DNA of 64,000 nucleotides, from the NCBI GenBank assembly GCA_905220665.1, contig CAJNAR010000149.1, positions 248,001 through 312,000 of the forward strand, read 5' to 3'. Shown here one piece after another: positions 33,548 through 43,813 of the stretch. The position numbers were made by a program, and so were the translations under genes. Below the pieces are notes generated by a model that saw nothing but the letters and a program-made list of their open reading frames with translations, searched no databases and had not been told where the DNA came from. Each line of letters begins with the position of its first letter. The stretch's first letter is position 1. The stretch comes from Albugo candida. Its lineage: Eukaryota; Oomycota; Peronosporomycetes; Albuginales; Albuginaceae.

Positions 33548-35171
33548 ATGGTCATCTCAGTCATTTTTTTACTGATTTTAACCATGACTTCGGAGCGAGT
33601 GTTGTTCAAATTTATTGTCGATCGAATGGAATCCTATCGGTACAATTTATTCTTTACAAATGCGGCGAATTTTATAATGATTGCGAATTCACGCAGCTAC
33701 TTTCTGAGCCAGTTGATGACGTTCGTATATATCCCTCCCTTGTTTTGCATTGTTGGCGTCAAAGCTACTCGTGAAGTAAGTTTACAACGCAGAAATTATT
33801 ATAGAAGCAATCCGTGGATGCTCTACAGGATCTATTAGAGCATGAAATTACCGACTTTCCAAAGATTCGATTTTTTTACATGGGACTTCTGGATTTATCG
33901 CATGTATTATTCTTGAGATCTCTTTACGATGTACTCTAATCAATATATTCATTTACTTGTAGTCCGTTCTGATGTTTTTGGCAGGAGGCAACATCGCTCC
34001 GACTCTAACCGTTTTATTATTACAAGCGTCATTCCCACTTTCCACAGTCTTTGCAATGATTATGAATAATCGAATTTGGTACGTACCATTGGAAAGAGGT
34101 TCATGATCGGTGTCCAAAGGTTCCTTCACAGGTATTCCCGAGTTCATCTCATTGGAGCCGCTGTCATCACCTTGGGCATCGGATGCCTTTTCCTCCCGTC
34201 GAGTTTAATGTACAGCTAATTACACACATCGATTATGGTATGGCCGGGTAGAACTTGCAACGCTACGTTTTTCTAGACTTGACAGCCCGAATTCACTGGA
34301 GCAGATAGACTTTACCAACAGGTAGTTTAAGCTTTTTTACCGTCCACCAAGCCCATGATGTCTTGACATCTAGTATTACAGACTAATCTACTTGGCCGCC
34401 ATGATACCGGGATCAGCGTCTATTCTTTACAAAGAATACGCCATTCGAGATCAACCTATGGATATGGTTTATCTCAACACCTGGGTATCAGTATATCAAT
34501 TTGTGGGTGGCTTATTGCTTGCCCCGATTATTCTTGATCTAGATGTAAGTGGTCCAAGGCATCAATGGCTGCTACGTTGACATCGCAAATCTCTTTTTGT
34601 TAGATATTGCACTACCACCAAAAGTTGAGTGGGTTAGAGTGTCTCATTAATGAAGACAGCGAAGGTAGCACCGATAATTGCCGTGTAAGTCTTCCTTGGT
34701 CCCCTTTGCAATTTGAACATTGATATAACTGTGTTCCTAGTTTGGCCTGGTGCTTTTGCTTCTCTTCATAGTTTGTGGAGTCTCCGTGAATTTATTATTA
34801 ATCAAGCTTGTCAAGCTTACGAGGTAAGAAAATCAAAGCCCAACTTGCTTTGTACCTCAATGAGCGAATGCTGAAATGTCATCGCTAGCATTTCTGTAAC
34901 GAATACGACGACTATAGCTGCATTTATATGTTCCTTCGGTGCACTCTTGACGTATGAGATGACTCCGAGAATTATAGAACTCATCCCAACACCATATTGG
35001 ACAAAAGCAGCAACTGCTGACGTTGTTATAGCGTCTATTGTGATCGCAATTGGGCGCATTTTGTATCACTGGTACCCAGAACCCGAAGTAGAGGCAATCA
35101 CCAATTCAGCAGCGGATAAAGAAAGCGAGTTGTTATTACAGGACTCAGAGGCAGGAATGAAATATATGTGA
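33548..35171 (+). CDS. CRT-like transporter (drug/metabolite transporter superfamily)
   Basis: About ten short exons: 33548-33639, 33697-33775, 33829-33903, 33963-34078, 34120-34209, 34277-34321, 34382-34544, then three more to 35171. They give about 368 residues with roughly ten hydrophobic helices. Landmarks of the chloroquine-resistance-transporter-like group are SERVLFKFIVDRMESYRYFLSQLMTF near the start, AGGNIAPTLTVLLLQASFP in the middle, and IYLAAMIPGSASILYKEYA followed by a long loop. In other organisms such proteins export peptides, glutathione-type thiols or drugs from acidic compartments or plastids. The intron inside the first hydrophobic block is inferred, because it restores the conserved YRYFLSQL. 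The start could lie further 5'. Confidence 0.82.
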
Positions 35172-35244
35172 TCGTATTTTAAGCGTAAGCATTCTATCTT
35201 CTTGTCCGCGATTAAAGTGTGACACAAATTTCGGCAGTATTAGG

Positions 35245-36595
35245 ATGTTACGACGATCGATTCAATTCTGGCAACGGAATAGTGCGTCATATAATGCTCG
35301 GAAAGGAATCATCAACGAAGTAATGATGTTTACATGGCTTCGATACTGTCTCTTTGATGAATAATTCTTGATACATCAGGAATTTGCGAATGTGCTGCAT
35401 CAAATACGCAATTTGACACCTATTGAGACCATTCCCGTAACTACTCTCTATCTTTGACAGAGCGTAGGCTCATGTCATGCAACTACTTTTTAGATGGAAC
35501 TGGACACGCCAATTATCATGGAAGCGTTACCATCAGCGATCAAGCTTGGCAGTCTCGGCAACTTGATGTACGAAAACGCCGATAATAATGAACGACGAAT
35601 TGAGTGGGCTCTATATTTGTGGAAATTAGCAATGGAAAAAGCTAGTCACAATGTTTATTATCTTAATTGTAGCCTCCTGAAATGTACTGCTTTAGGGTAA
35701 TGATCATGCCAAGTACAATTATGCCAGTTGCTTGAGAAAGATTCATGGAGGTATCTGGTAGAGTATTCTACGATAGGATCAGCTTTTATTGTGACCATTC
35801 TTATTCATTTTAGAAAAAAGCAAATCATCAAAAGAGATCGTGAAACATTTCCGAGAAGTAAGAGTTGAATGGAGTGATTGTGTCCCATGTTTATGGTTGT
35901 AATTGTCTCAGCTCGCCAATAAAGGACATCCACTCGGTACCCTTTCCTATGCGGATGCATTGAGTGAAGGCGATGGCGTAAAAAAAGATGAAGAAGAAGC
36001 GTTCACATTGTATCAACGATGCGCAAAACATGGACTGCGTAATGCTTTCTTTAAACTGGCATCGCTCTATGCAAGAGGCATTGGCACAACCAAGGTTTAC
36101 ACCAGACGGGTTGATGAACTAATGTGCTAACTTGCGTGAAAGGATCTTGGAGCGGCGCTGCATTGGTACCATAAAGCTGCAGAGATCGGCGATCCGGTGG
36201 CCATGTCACGCCTTGGAGACATTTATTCTATGGGAACGGACGTGCAAAAAGACATTAAAAGAGCCATCTCGCATTACGAAGCAGCAGCCAAACTTGACGA
36301 TATTTCGGCACAGTATAATTATGCAGTGTTGCTTATAACAGGCGGCGAAATTCCCACAAACTACCGCCTTGCAGAAACCCTATTCTATCGAGCTGCGACA
36401 AAAGGCCATGTACCTGCAATGGTTAATTTAGCTCAGCTTTATCGTCAAGGATACGGTTCAGTTCCTAAAAGTCTTGAGTTGGCCGTGAAATGGCTCAAAC
36501 TGGCTGCGCCGTACGATCCGAATGCTAAAGAGCTGCTGAAAAGATCTGAAGATACCTTACTGGCTAAAATGCATACAAATGCTTCCAAGAAGTAA
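35245..36595 (+). CDS. Sel1-repeat protein
   Basis: Eight short exons joined in frame from ATG 35245: MLRRSIQFWQRNSA, then EFANVLHQIRN, then MELDTPIIMEA, and so on. At least six Sel1-like repeats of about 36 residues are seen, for example GHPLGTLSYADALSEGDGVK, GLRNAFFKLASLYARGIG, PVAMSRLGDIYSMGTDVQK and VPAMVNLAQLYRQGYG. The repeats form an alpha-solenoid that scaffolds protein complexes, often in ER-associated degradation or mitochondria. The N-terminus lacks acidic residues for its first 22 positions and has four Arg, like a mitochondrial presequence. No signal peptide or membrane anchor is seen, which argues against an ER Sel1/Hrd3. Its last 17 nt overlap the putative start of the next gene. 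Confidence 0.82.
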
Positions 36596-39500
36596 CCTGA
36601 TTGGACATAATAAACTCCAAGATACGCAAAGTCTCACAAAATCTATGTCATCTGTTGTCTCAATGAACGACGCCATCAGCGAACGTAACGTACAGTGTTA
36701 CGGATTGAAATGGATGAATGCATTCGGAATAGTGAAAAGCGTTAGAGAGAAACAACAAACGCGGTACACCAATCTCAAAGAACGTCTATCACCACAAAAT
36801 TGTCCTGACATCAAGGATCCAAAGTCTGATACTTTGGAAGACAATTCGGATGAAATTGAGATTGGGACGGATGACATTGCAACGAGGAAAAGCTGTGAAT
36901 TACATAGCAATGAACAATTACTCTATGAAATTAATACAGATTTGAATCGGTTGTACCCAACAGGAAACGAGACGTTTTTCCAATGTAACAAAACTTATCT
37001 CGATTTATTGCGGAACGTATTATTTATTTGGTGCAGATTACACTCTGACGTTTCCTACCGGCAGGGAATGCACGACGTAGCTGCAGTCGTTTTGTATTCA
37101 TTCTTAATACCTTCTCCGTGCCAAAGGGAATTCGCGGACAAAGTGCATGAGGAACATTTGTCAGGAGATTCTGAAAATTCACGGGAAGATAGCTCGATGA
37201 ATGTCGCGGAAAAAGGAGACAAAGTGTGGACGAGGGAAGCTCTAGACACCTCCCCTATTGATATAATCGATTTAGAAGTCAACACATACCTTACATTTGA
37301 GTCAATTATGGTATACATGAAACCATTCTACTACATTCAGTCCAAGTCGCATCAACCTCTCCGATCAAATAATAATGATACCAACCAGAAAACCTCACCG
37401 AGTCTTGAAACTGAGGTCGCACATAGCATACAAAGTTTACAAGAAACGGAAACAAATTCAGCAATCTTTGCGGATGCTCTTTCAGAGGAAGAGAAGGATG
37501 AAAATAAGGAGAATCTTTTTGAGACTTCTGAAAAGCCTTTTCCCACGTTTATTGAGAAAGAATCACAAGCAGGCCAACTTCCATTGCACAAATTATGCAA
37601 TCATATTCAATACGAATTATTGCAGCGCACAGACCCACAACTCTTTTATCATTTGCGCAATTTGGAGATTATTCCGATAACATACTGCTTGCGATGGGTT
37701 CGTTTGTTACTGGCGCGCGAATTCACACTAGATCAAGTTCTAAAGATATGGGATGCTTTCATACTAGATGACACTCGTCCACCCATACAGTCGTGGCCCG
37801 ACTCGATTGCTATAGACACCTTGAGGCTAGATGCCTCAAACAATCAAGACACATCCTGGCTTGGATTTCCTCTGCTTCGATACGTATGCGTTGCAAAATT
37901 ATTGAAGCTATCTCCTCGACTTCGAGAAAAAGATAATACGGGCTGTCTTCGGCTGCTGATGCATACCCACGCGGAAGACGATGACATCAGTGCTCATGCG
38001 TTGATTAAGCTTGCAAAACGATTACAAAATCCGATGATAGAAGCGAGCCTTACAAATGCGCCACATGAAGATACGATTGATGTTGTGTGCTTCGATGAAG
38101 GAAGCTTGGGAATTATTCTAACGGCTACCCAGAAGCCTCATAGCCACCGACTAGCAGTCAAAGGCTTCACCGAAGGACACTATCCTCAAAACTTGGGCCA
38201 AGCCGAGGCGAGCGGTAAAGTGAAAGTCGGTGACTTGCTCGAATCTGTCAATGGAGTCTCAATGGAAAACATAAGCACCGAAGAGATCAAGCGCCATTTG
38301 GAATTAGTTGGACGTCCAGTTTACATCGCATTTCGCCACCTTGCTGATCCTGAAATCACTTTTTTCGACGACCTCGTTATCGAACCAAAAGAAGAAATTT
38401 CGATTTTGAGCAGCAATCAACAGGCAACAGCGGAATTAAAGCCGCATCTATTGCCTGGTGAAATGTGCTACGCGCATGTGAGAGCAGGCATCAAACACTC
38501 CACACTCACAAATCAAGGCATATTTCTATCACACTATGAGCCAGGCAAGATTTTCGTTACCAATTACCGCTGTTGCTTCCTGCAGGCCATAAGCAATCAC
38601 CGTGTGGGCTGGCAGGTACCTGTTTTATCGATCATATCACTTAAAAGCGCTGAGAAACCCACGCCGACGTCGCGTAGTGGGACCGCTTTCGGACACGCTC
38701 AAGCAGTATTGGGATTCAGCACCACAGAGGCCTCCTCTTTGAAAATCATTATTCGCTGCAAAGACAGTCAAATTGGTCGTTTTTTGCTCGAAGATGAAGC
38801 AGAATACTCGAAAATTATGAAATGTCTCAACTATCTGGCTTTCCCATCCAATTTGCTGGATGCATTTTGTTTCTCATATGTGCCCAAAGTCGCACCATCC
38901 GATCTGGCTCCCTTTGATATACGTCACGATTATCAGCGCATTGGACTATTGGACGTACCTGAACGTCTACGATGCATCGACCAAACAGCACAATACGAGC
39001 TATGCAAAACGTACCCACAACATCTTGTCGTACCAGTTGATTTATCGGATCAAAAAATTAAATCGGCCGCTTCATTTCGATCTCTGAATCGATTACCCGT
39101 TGTTTCCTGGATGCATCCTGGCAATAAAGCAACAATATGCCGATCAAGTCAACCGATGGTGGGGCTCAAATCGACTCGCTGCAATCAAGATGAACAGTTA
39201 GTACGCTTATTGTGTTCTACCGATGCCAGCAGCAAATATGTGATAATGGATGCACGAAGTCAGCTGGCAGCAGTGGGTAATAAAGCAATGGGCAAAGGGA
39301 CAGAGTTATCCAGTAATTATCGAGGATCAACGATAACATTTATGAATATCGAAAACATTCATACCATGCGACAAAGCTTTGATGCATTGGTCTCCATTTT
39401 TAATGCCCAAAAGGATACAGGATCTGTCAGTATGTATGGCCAAATTGAGGCTTCAGGATGGCTTCGTCATGTGCGACTCATTCTTAAAGCTTCATTGGAA

Positions 39501-40079
39501 ATAGCCCAGCACGTTCATGGTGGCGTGTCTGTGCTCACGCACTGCAGTGACGGATGGGATCGAACGTCGAAAATGGTCTCTATAGCAGAACTCATGTTGG
39601 ACCCATTCTATCGCACTTTCAAAGGGTTTCAAGTCTTGATTGAGAAAGAGTGGTGTAGTTTTGGTCATCCTTTCGCTACACGCTACGGACATGGACGAAG
39701 TGATACCAGTAACGACCAACGCTCTCCTATCTTTCTCATGTTTTTGGATTGTGTATGGCAGCTACTCCGTCAATATCCAACGTTTTTCGAGTTTACAGAC
39801 AAATTTCTAGTCGCTCTTGCCGATCACGTGCATTCATGCAAGTATGGGACGTTCCTGATGGATTGTGAAAAGCAGCGGTGCGCTTTCGTTTGTGTTGTCA
39901 CTCACAGGATACTTATCTTTACGGTTTATAGGAAGGAGCTCCTGTCTAAATATCGCGTTTGTCCGGTTTGGAGTGAGCTCAATGGGCACAATGAGCAGTT
40001 TGTCAATCCATTATACTCTTCCTCGCAGGAAGCACCTGGATTTCTCGCGCCCAATACGTTTTCCAAGAATATTAAGTAA
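36579..40079 (+). CDS. TBC (Rab GAP)-PDZ-myotubularin fusion protein
   Basis: A single open frame of 1166 residues; ATG 36645 is an alternative start. Residues about 30-470 form a TBC domain with both catalytic fingers, INTDLNR (IxxDxxR) and YRQ, and a long acidic insertion at about 195-335. Residues 505-590 are a PDZ domain (SLGIIL binding loop, KVGDLLESVNGVSM). Residues 625-755 resemble the GRAM/PH domain of myotubularins, and the rest is the myotubularin phosphatase domain. There HCSDGWDRTSK at about 986 keeps the full CX5R loop, so 3-phosphoinositide phosphatase activity is expected. The parts would link Rab inactivation with removal of PI3P on endosomes. I know of no standard protein with this order. 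The continuous frame across all three modules argues against an assembly artefact. Confidence 0.9.
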   Translation: MLPRSNLIGHNKLQDTQSLTKSMSSVVSMNDAISERNVQCYGLKWMNAFGIVKSVREKQQTRYTNLKERLSPQNCPDIKDPKSDTLEDNSDEIEIGTDDIATRKSCELHSNEQLLYEINTDLNRLYPTGNETFFQCNKTYLDLLRNVLFIWCRLHSDVSYRQGMHDVAAVVLYSFLIPSPCQREFADKVHEEHLSGDSENSREDSSMNVAEKGDKVWTREALDTSPIDIIDLEVNTYLTFESIMVYMKPFYYIQSKSHQPLRSNNNDTNQKTSPSLETEVAHSIQSLQETETNSAIFADALSEEEKDENKENLFETSEKPFPTFIEKESQAGQLPLHKLCNHIQYELLQRTDPQLFYHLRNLEIIPITYCLRWVRLLLAREFTLDQVLKIWDAFILDDTRPPIQSWPDSIAIDTLRLDASNNQDTSWLGFPLLRYVCVAKLLKLSPRLREKDNTGCLRLLMHTHAEDDDISAHALIKLAKRLQNPMIEASLTNAPHEDTIDVVCFDEGSLGIILTATQKPHSHRLAVKGFTEGHYPQNLGQAEASGKVKVGDLLESVNGVSMENISTEEIKRHLELVGRPVYIAFRHLADPEITFFDDLVIEPKEEISILSSNQQATAELKPHLLPGEMCYAHVRAGIKHSTLTNQGIFLSHYEPGKIFVTNYRCCFLQAISNHRVGWQVPVLSIISLKSAEKPTPTSRSGTAFGHAQAVLGFSTTEASSLKIIIRCKDSQIGRFLLEDEAEYSKIMKCLNYLAFPSNLLDAFCFSYVPKVAPSDLAPFDIRHDYQRIGLLDVPERLRCIDQTAQYELCKTYPQHLVVPVDLSDQKIKSAASFRSLNRLPVVSWMHPGNKATICRSSQPMVGLKSTRCNQDEQLVRLLCSTDASSKYVIMDARSQLAAVGNKAMGKGTELSSNYRGSTITFMNIENIHTMRQSFDALVSIFNAQKDTGSVSMYGQIEASGWLRHVRLILKASLEIAQHVHGGVSVLTHCSDGWDRTSKMVSIAELMLDPFYRTFKGFQVLIEKEWCSFGHPFATRYGHGRSDTSNDQRSPIFLMFLDCVWQLLRQYPTFFEFTDKFLVALADHVHSCKYGTFLMDCEKQRCAFVCVVTHRILIFTVYRKELLSKYRVCPVWSELNGHNEQFVNPLYSSSQEAPGFLAPNTFSKNIK

Positions 40080-40400
40080 CGTATTCGCTTGCTTCAGCGT
40101 TAGTGACAAAGGCCAAACGCTGACACTGTTTTCTTCCTTGTAGATTATGGAAAGGATACTTTTGTCGATTCGATTCGACTCTCGTGCCACCTGTTCCACC
40201 CGTGGTATACTACTGACTCAGTAGTAGAAGCGCAGGCGTACGCGTGGGTCGTAGTCACGATGTATAGAAGATCGCTGGTGTGAGGCTGACGTAGGTAGAG
40301 CACGGGACATGCAACAGACATTCCGTGGCATTTCACTTCAAGCAAAACTGTAGGAAACACTCTGCTATTTTATGTCTCCCGTAAAGCTATACTATTTGTT
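40080..40400. other. Short intergenic region between convergent genes
   Basis: About 320 nt between the stop codons of the fusion gene and the TPR gene. It contains the two 3' ends only; no gene or tRNA cloverleaf was recognised. Confidence 0.35.
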
Positions 40401-41039
40401 TTACTTCTTTTTGGAAGTACCTTTTCCTCCGAGTGCTTCATACAGAGCTGTTTGCAGTAAAAGTCGAGCTGTTTCGTTGCTGGGCTGTATACTCAATACT
40501 TTAATGGCGCTCGCATAAGCTAGATTCCAACGAGATAGCTTTGCTGCACAAGTTCCGATACCCAACAACGCGTCCACCATGTATGGTTTTCGTTTCAGCG
40601 CACATTGGTAGTGGAGTATAGCCTGTTTGTAATTTCCATCTCGAACTTCCACCATTCCAAGTTTGCTCCAGACATAGGCGTAATCGGGATATTGCGCCGT
40701 AATACGCTTAAGCATCACTCTTGCACTGTGCACGTTACTCGCATTGAGCTGTTGGGTAGCGTACAAAACTTGCTGCTGGATGTCGCTTCCGTATTCCCCC
40801 ATCCATTTGCCTTCCAAAATGGCCATCGCATACTGAACTGTAGAAGTGTCTGAGGATCGCAAATACTCGAGTAATTGATTCTCATGGGCGCATTGTAAAT
40901 GTACAATTGAGACAGAAGATGTCGACGATTGCTCCGATGCTTCACTTTCGGTATCGATGCTATCCTCTGGATAAATCCGCTTCATTTCCGAGCAGGGAAC
41001 ATGACAGCCATCCTTAAAGCCTTCAAAGAAAAAGAGCAT
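40401..41039 (-). CDS. TPR-repeat protein
   Basis: An open frame of 212 residues from ATG 41039. Residues 1-50 are polar and Ser/Glu-rich. Then come helical pairs with TPR spacing: YVWSKLGMVEVRDGNYKQAI, LHYQCALKRKPYMVDALLGI and RWNLAYASAIKVLSIQPSNE. It ends in KGTSKKK. TPR proteins are scaffolds; no specific partner can be named. The frame is blocked by a stop just upstream, but an AG shortly before the ATG leaves room for a further 5' exon. Confidence 0.7.
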   Translation of the reverse strand: MLFFFEGFKDGCHVPCSEMKRIYPEDSIDTESEASEQSSTSSVSIVHLQCAHENQLLEYLRSSDTSTVQYAMAILEGKWMGEYGSDIQQQVLYATQQLNASNVHSARVMLKRITAQYPDYAYVWSKLGMVEVRDGNYKQAILHYQCALKRKPYMVDALLGIGTCAAKLSRWNLAYASAIKVLSIQPSNETARLLLQTALYEALGGKGTSKKK

Positions 41040-41206
41040 CCATGGATGTTTTACCGGCTACAACGCTCACAGAATCCAAAATAAGAACGGCGCTGATCTC
41101 TACAAAGACAAACTTCATACCGAAACAACTTTGCGTTTTTCTATGTTGCTAAGTTCATCTTGTGATGCTCGATAGAATTTCCCTCTATCGATTCTTACAG
41201 ATACTA

Positions 41207-41904
41207 TCATGAATTCCCTGTATGTTGTACATAGCAGGAAGTATTGAAGAACCTGGATTTTTTGCCACTGAGCAACATATGATATACGACTTCTGGCATT
41301 TTTTTAGCTCGAAGGCGTCTTGTAAAGGTCCATCCACAGACGACTCCGATACCTTGACTACCGACATTCAGAACTTCCCCAACTCGGTATTTCATCTCAC
41401 TAGTTCGTTTCTTTGCGCCAAAAGATCAATTCCATGCAGCAACAATAACCTGAAACGTACCTTTGGAAGGTATGCTTCTTGCTTCTTCAGATTTTCAATC
41501 AGAGCAACATGTCTCCCGAGCGATCGTAGGGTGGAAAACGCTTCATCAATCCGTTCATTCGTTTGCTGATCCACTAGCAGCGACTTTTCTTTTGTATTAT
41601 CAAATTTTGATCGTACAAGGCGCCTCACAGTCTTCCCCAATGATTCATTGTTTTTTTCTAAGGCTTGAAGCTGTTGCAAGAGATCACGTTCGCGCTTCCA
41701 GTCAGTTTGCAACGAAGGATGGGGACTAAGTGTAGCGGAACGAATTGCATTGTACAAAGACTTCCCATTGTTTAGATTATCTTTCAGCTTGGACGCTGAT
41801 ACACAAAGGTGTCTAGGGTAGTCAAACGGACGAAATCAAAGACGAGTAGATAGCAAAGATTGGACATGACTGACTCACCGAAACAATGTCGGCACCACTG
41901 ACAT
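41207..41904 (-). CDS. YccV-like (hemimethylated-DNA-binding-fold) domain protein
   Basis: Proposed exons start at ATG 41904 (MSVVPTLFR), resume after a donor GTGAGT at about 41800 (HLCVSASKLKDNL, SLYNAIRSA, a Gln/Leu-rich coiled coil), and finish after an intron near 41457-41395 with MKYRVGEVLNVGSQGIGVVCGW to a TGA at 41207. The last segment has the YRVGEV...GVVxGW pattern of YccV/HspQ-like domains, found alone in bacteria and attached to F-box or UVR modules in eukaryotes. The N-terminal LFR...LYNAIR part faintly recalls LYR-type helices. About 190 residues. The acceptor of the last intron is not certain. It shares a 112-nt divergent promoter with CSN1. Confidence 0.52.
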
Positions 41905-42016
41905 GATCTAATTCCTATTAACCAATCATAGAGCGTTGTATCATGTATTGTCCAATCAGAGCTATACGAAGCAGTTATTTAACCAATCGCACACAATAAA
42001 AAGCTCGTAGGAAATC
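41905..42016. promoter_or_regulatory. Compact divergent promoter with three evenly spaced CCAAT boxes
   Basis: Only 112 nt separate the ATG of the YccV-like gene (minus) from that of CSN1 (plus). CCAATC occurs three times in the same orientation at 41922, 41952 and 41983, spaced 30 and 31 nt, close to three helical turns. CCAAT is the NF-Y binding core in eukaryotes. Short TAA-rich tracts (ATTTAACC, ACAATAAA) lie near the CSN1 start. Co-regulation of the two genes is an inference. Confidence 0.6.
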
Positions 42017-43716
42017 ATGCAAGTGGAAAGAGAAGCTTTCTTAGATCATTTTGATCTTGAGGCGTATGCATCAAAATATGCTGATCGGAACAAGTTACAA
42101 CGTCTATTATTCATCGCGGACACTATTCCTTCAGTACAAACTGAAGCATTATCGATGCTAGAACGTGACGTGAAGAGCGGAACCGACATGGCACTTTATC
42201 AACAAGTTTTGAATCGGAAAGCGCAGTTGCAGGCCACAGAGTCTGCTGATTGCTCAAAAAAACGAGGAAGGGATGAAGTTGAAGATAAGGAAGAGAATGT
42301 AGTGATGGAGGATGCATATCGACATAGTAAAACCCACTCCGACATTGGTTTTAGAGGCCTCACGGCTCAAGACCAGGCACACATTGATAATGTCAAGCGG
42401 AATGTTTCACACACTCATGCGCGATTAGAACAAGAACTCAATTCGTACAAGTCAAGTATGATCAAAGAAAGCATTCGGGTGAGTGCAGTGCAGTCCTTGA
42501 AGGATTCGGAACCTGCAAGATGTAAATTGTAGATGGGGCACAATGATCTTGGTGAATTCTACTATCATCTTGGTGATCTACCTTCTGCTCTGAAAAGCTT
42601 TGCTCAGGCACGTGATTATTGTACTACCGACAAGCATAGTACAGAAATGTGTCTGAATGTAATCAAGGTATGCTTCTCCATTATCCAATTGAATTTAAAC
42701 ATTTCTAAGAAGTTTGAATTATTTCAGGTTGCATTACATCTACGGAATTACACCCATGTCACGAATTATGTCATCAAACTCAACCAACTTCTTAATCCAC
42801 AATCGGATAACGTGTATGTACTCCGCCTGTGTGTCCGGTCTGATCCCATGCTGCATTTGCAGACTCAAGTCCAAGGTCGCAGCCGTATTTGGTCTAATTG
42901 CTTTACATGAGGGGAAATATAAAAATGCAGCAGAAAAGTTTATAAGCTGTCATATCGACATTGGAGCGTCTTACAACGAAGTCTTACATTCCGAAGATAT
43001 TGCATTGTACGGTGGTATATGTGCCCTTGCGACCCTCACACGAGATGAACTCCGTGATAAGGTTTGTTTCTTTATTTCTCAAAAATGTTCGGTTCTGGAT
43101 TAGGAACATTGATGAGTTCAGGTGATCAATAACTCTTCATTCAAAGCATTTCTGGAGCTTGTTCCTTGGCTACGTGAGATGATAGCTGATTTTTACTCGG
43201 GGAAGTATGCGGCTTGCTTGGCCTCGCTAGAAAAAAGACAAGTACGTGTATCCCGACACAATTTTGTTACAATACTTTTTGATTTGCGCATTACAGGGAG
43301 AGCTTCTTTTGGATATGTACTTGTGTCGACATGTGGATAGCATGACAAAGAAAATCCGTAACAGAGCAATCATCCAATTTTTCTACCCATACACTTCGGT
43401 AGATTTAAATCAAATGGCGAAAGCGCTCAATTACGACCCGACATTACTCGAGAAGCAAGTATGTCAACTGATCTCCTCGGGTTCCATCAGCGCAAGAATT
43501 GATGGCTATGAAAAGGTATTTAAGCTTGAACTTCATGTGCGATAATGGCTCAAGTCATACATTCTCCAGGTCCTGCACGCATACAATCCTGGTCCAAGTC
43601 CAAAAACGTATGAAGAAGCTTTTCGGGTTGGCACTAATTACGCTGAAGAAACACGAAATCTGCTCTTACGTATGAGCTTGCTTAATAATCGCATATTCGT
43701 GAAAGCAAATGAATGA
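42017..43716 (+). CDS. CSN1: COP9 signalosome subunit 1 (PCI domain)
   Basis: About seven exons from ATG 42017 give roughly 450 residues; introns begin after codons ending near 42480, 42668, 42813, 43061, 43240 and 43515. The N-terminal half is helical with DLEAYASKYADRNKLQRLLFIAD and the Rpn7-type segment GHNDLGEFYYHLGDLPSALKSFAQARDYC. The C-terminal PCI/winged-helix part shows IIQFFYPYTSVDLNQMAKAL and ends LLLRMSLLNNRIFVKANE, typical of CSN1/GPS1. The signalosome removes NEDD8 from cullins. A short acidic, Lys-rich insertion (KKRGRDEVEDKEENV) near residue 75 is not typical. The proteasome subunit Rpn7 is the nearest alternative, but the C-terminal segment fits CSN1 better. Confidence 0.88.
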
Positions 43717-43813
43717 CTTTTCATATCTTGAAGTTGAATTTGAAATAACTACATTTATACAACTCTTTCACTTAATACTGCTATCTATGAACTTAAACAG
43801 CGAACAGTGAAGA

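Noticed and set aside
40080..40400. Possible tRNA gene in the gap
   Set aside because: No cloverleaf with matching acceptor stem and no T-arm consensus (GGTTCGAATCC-like) could be found.
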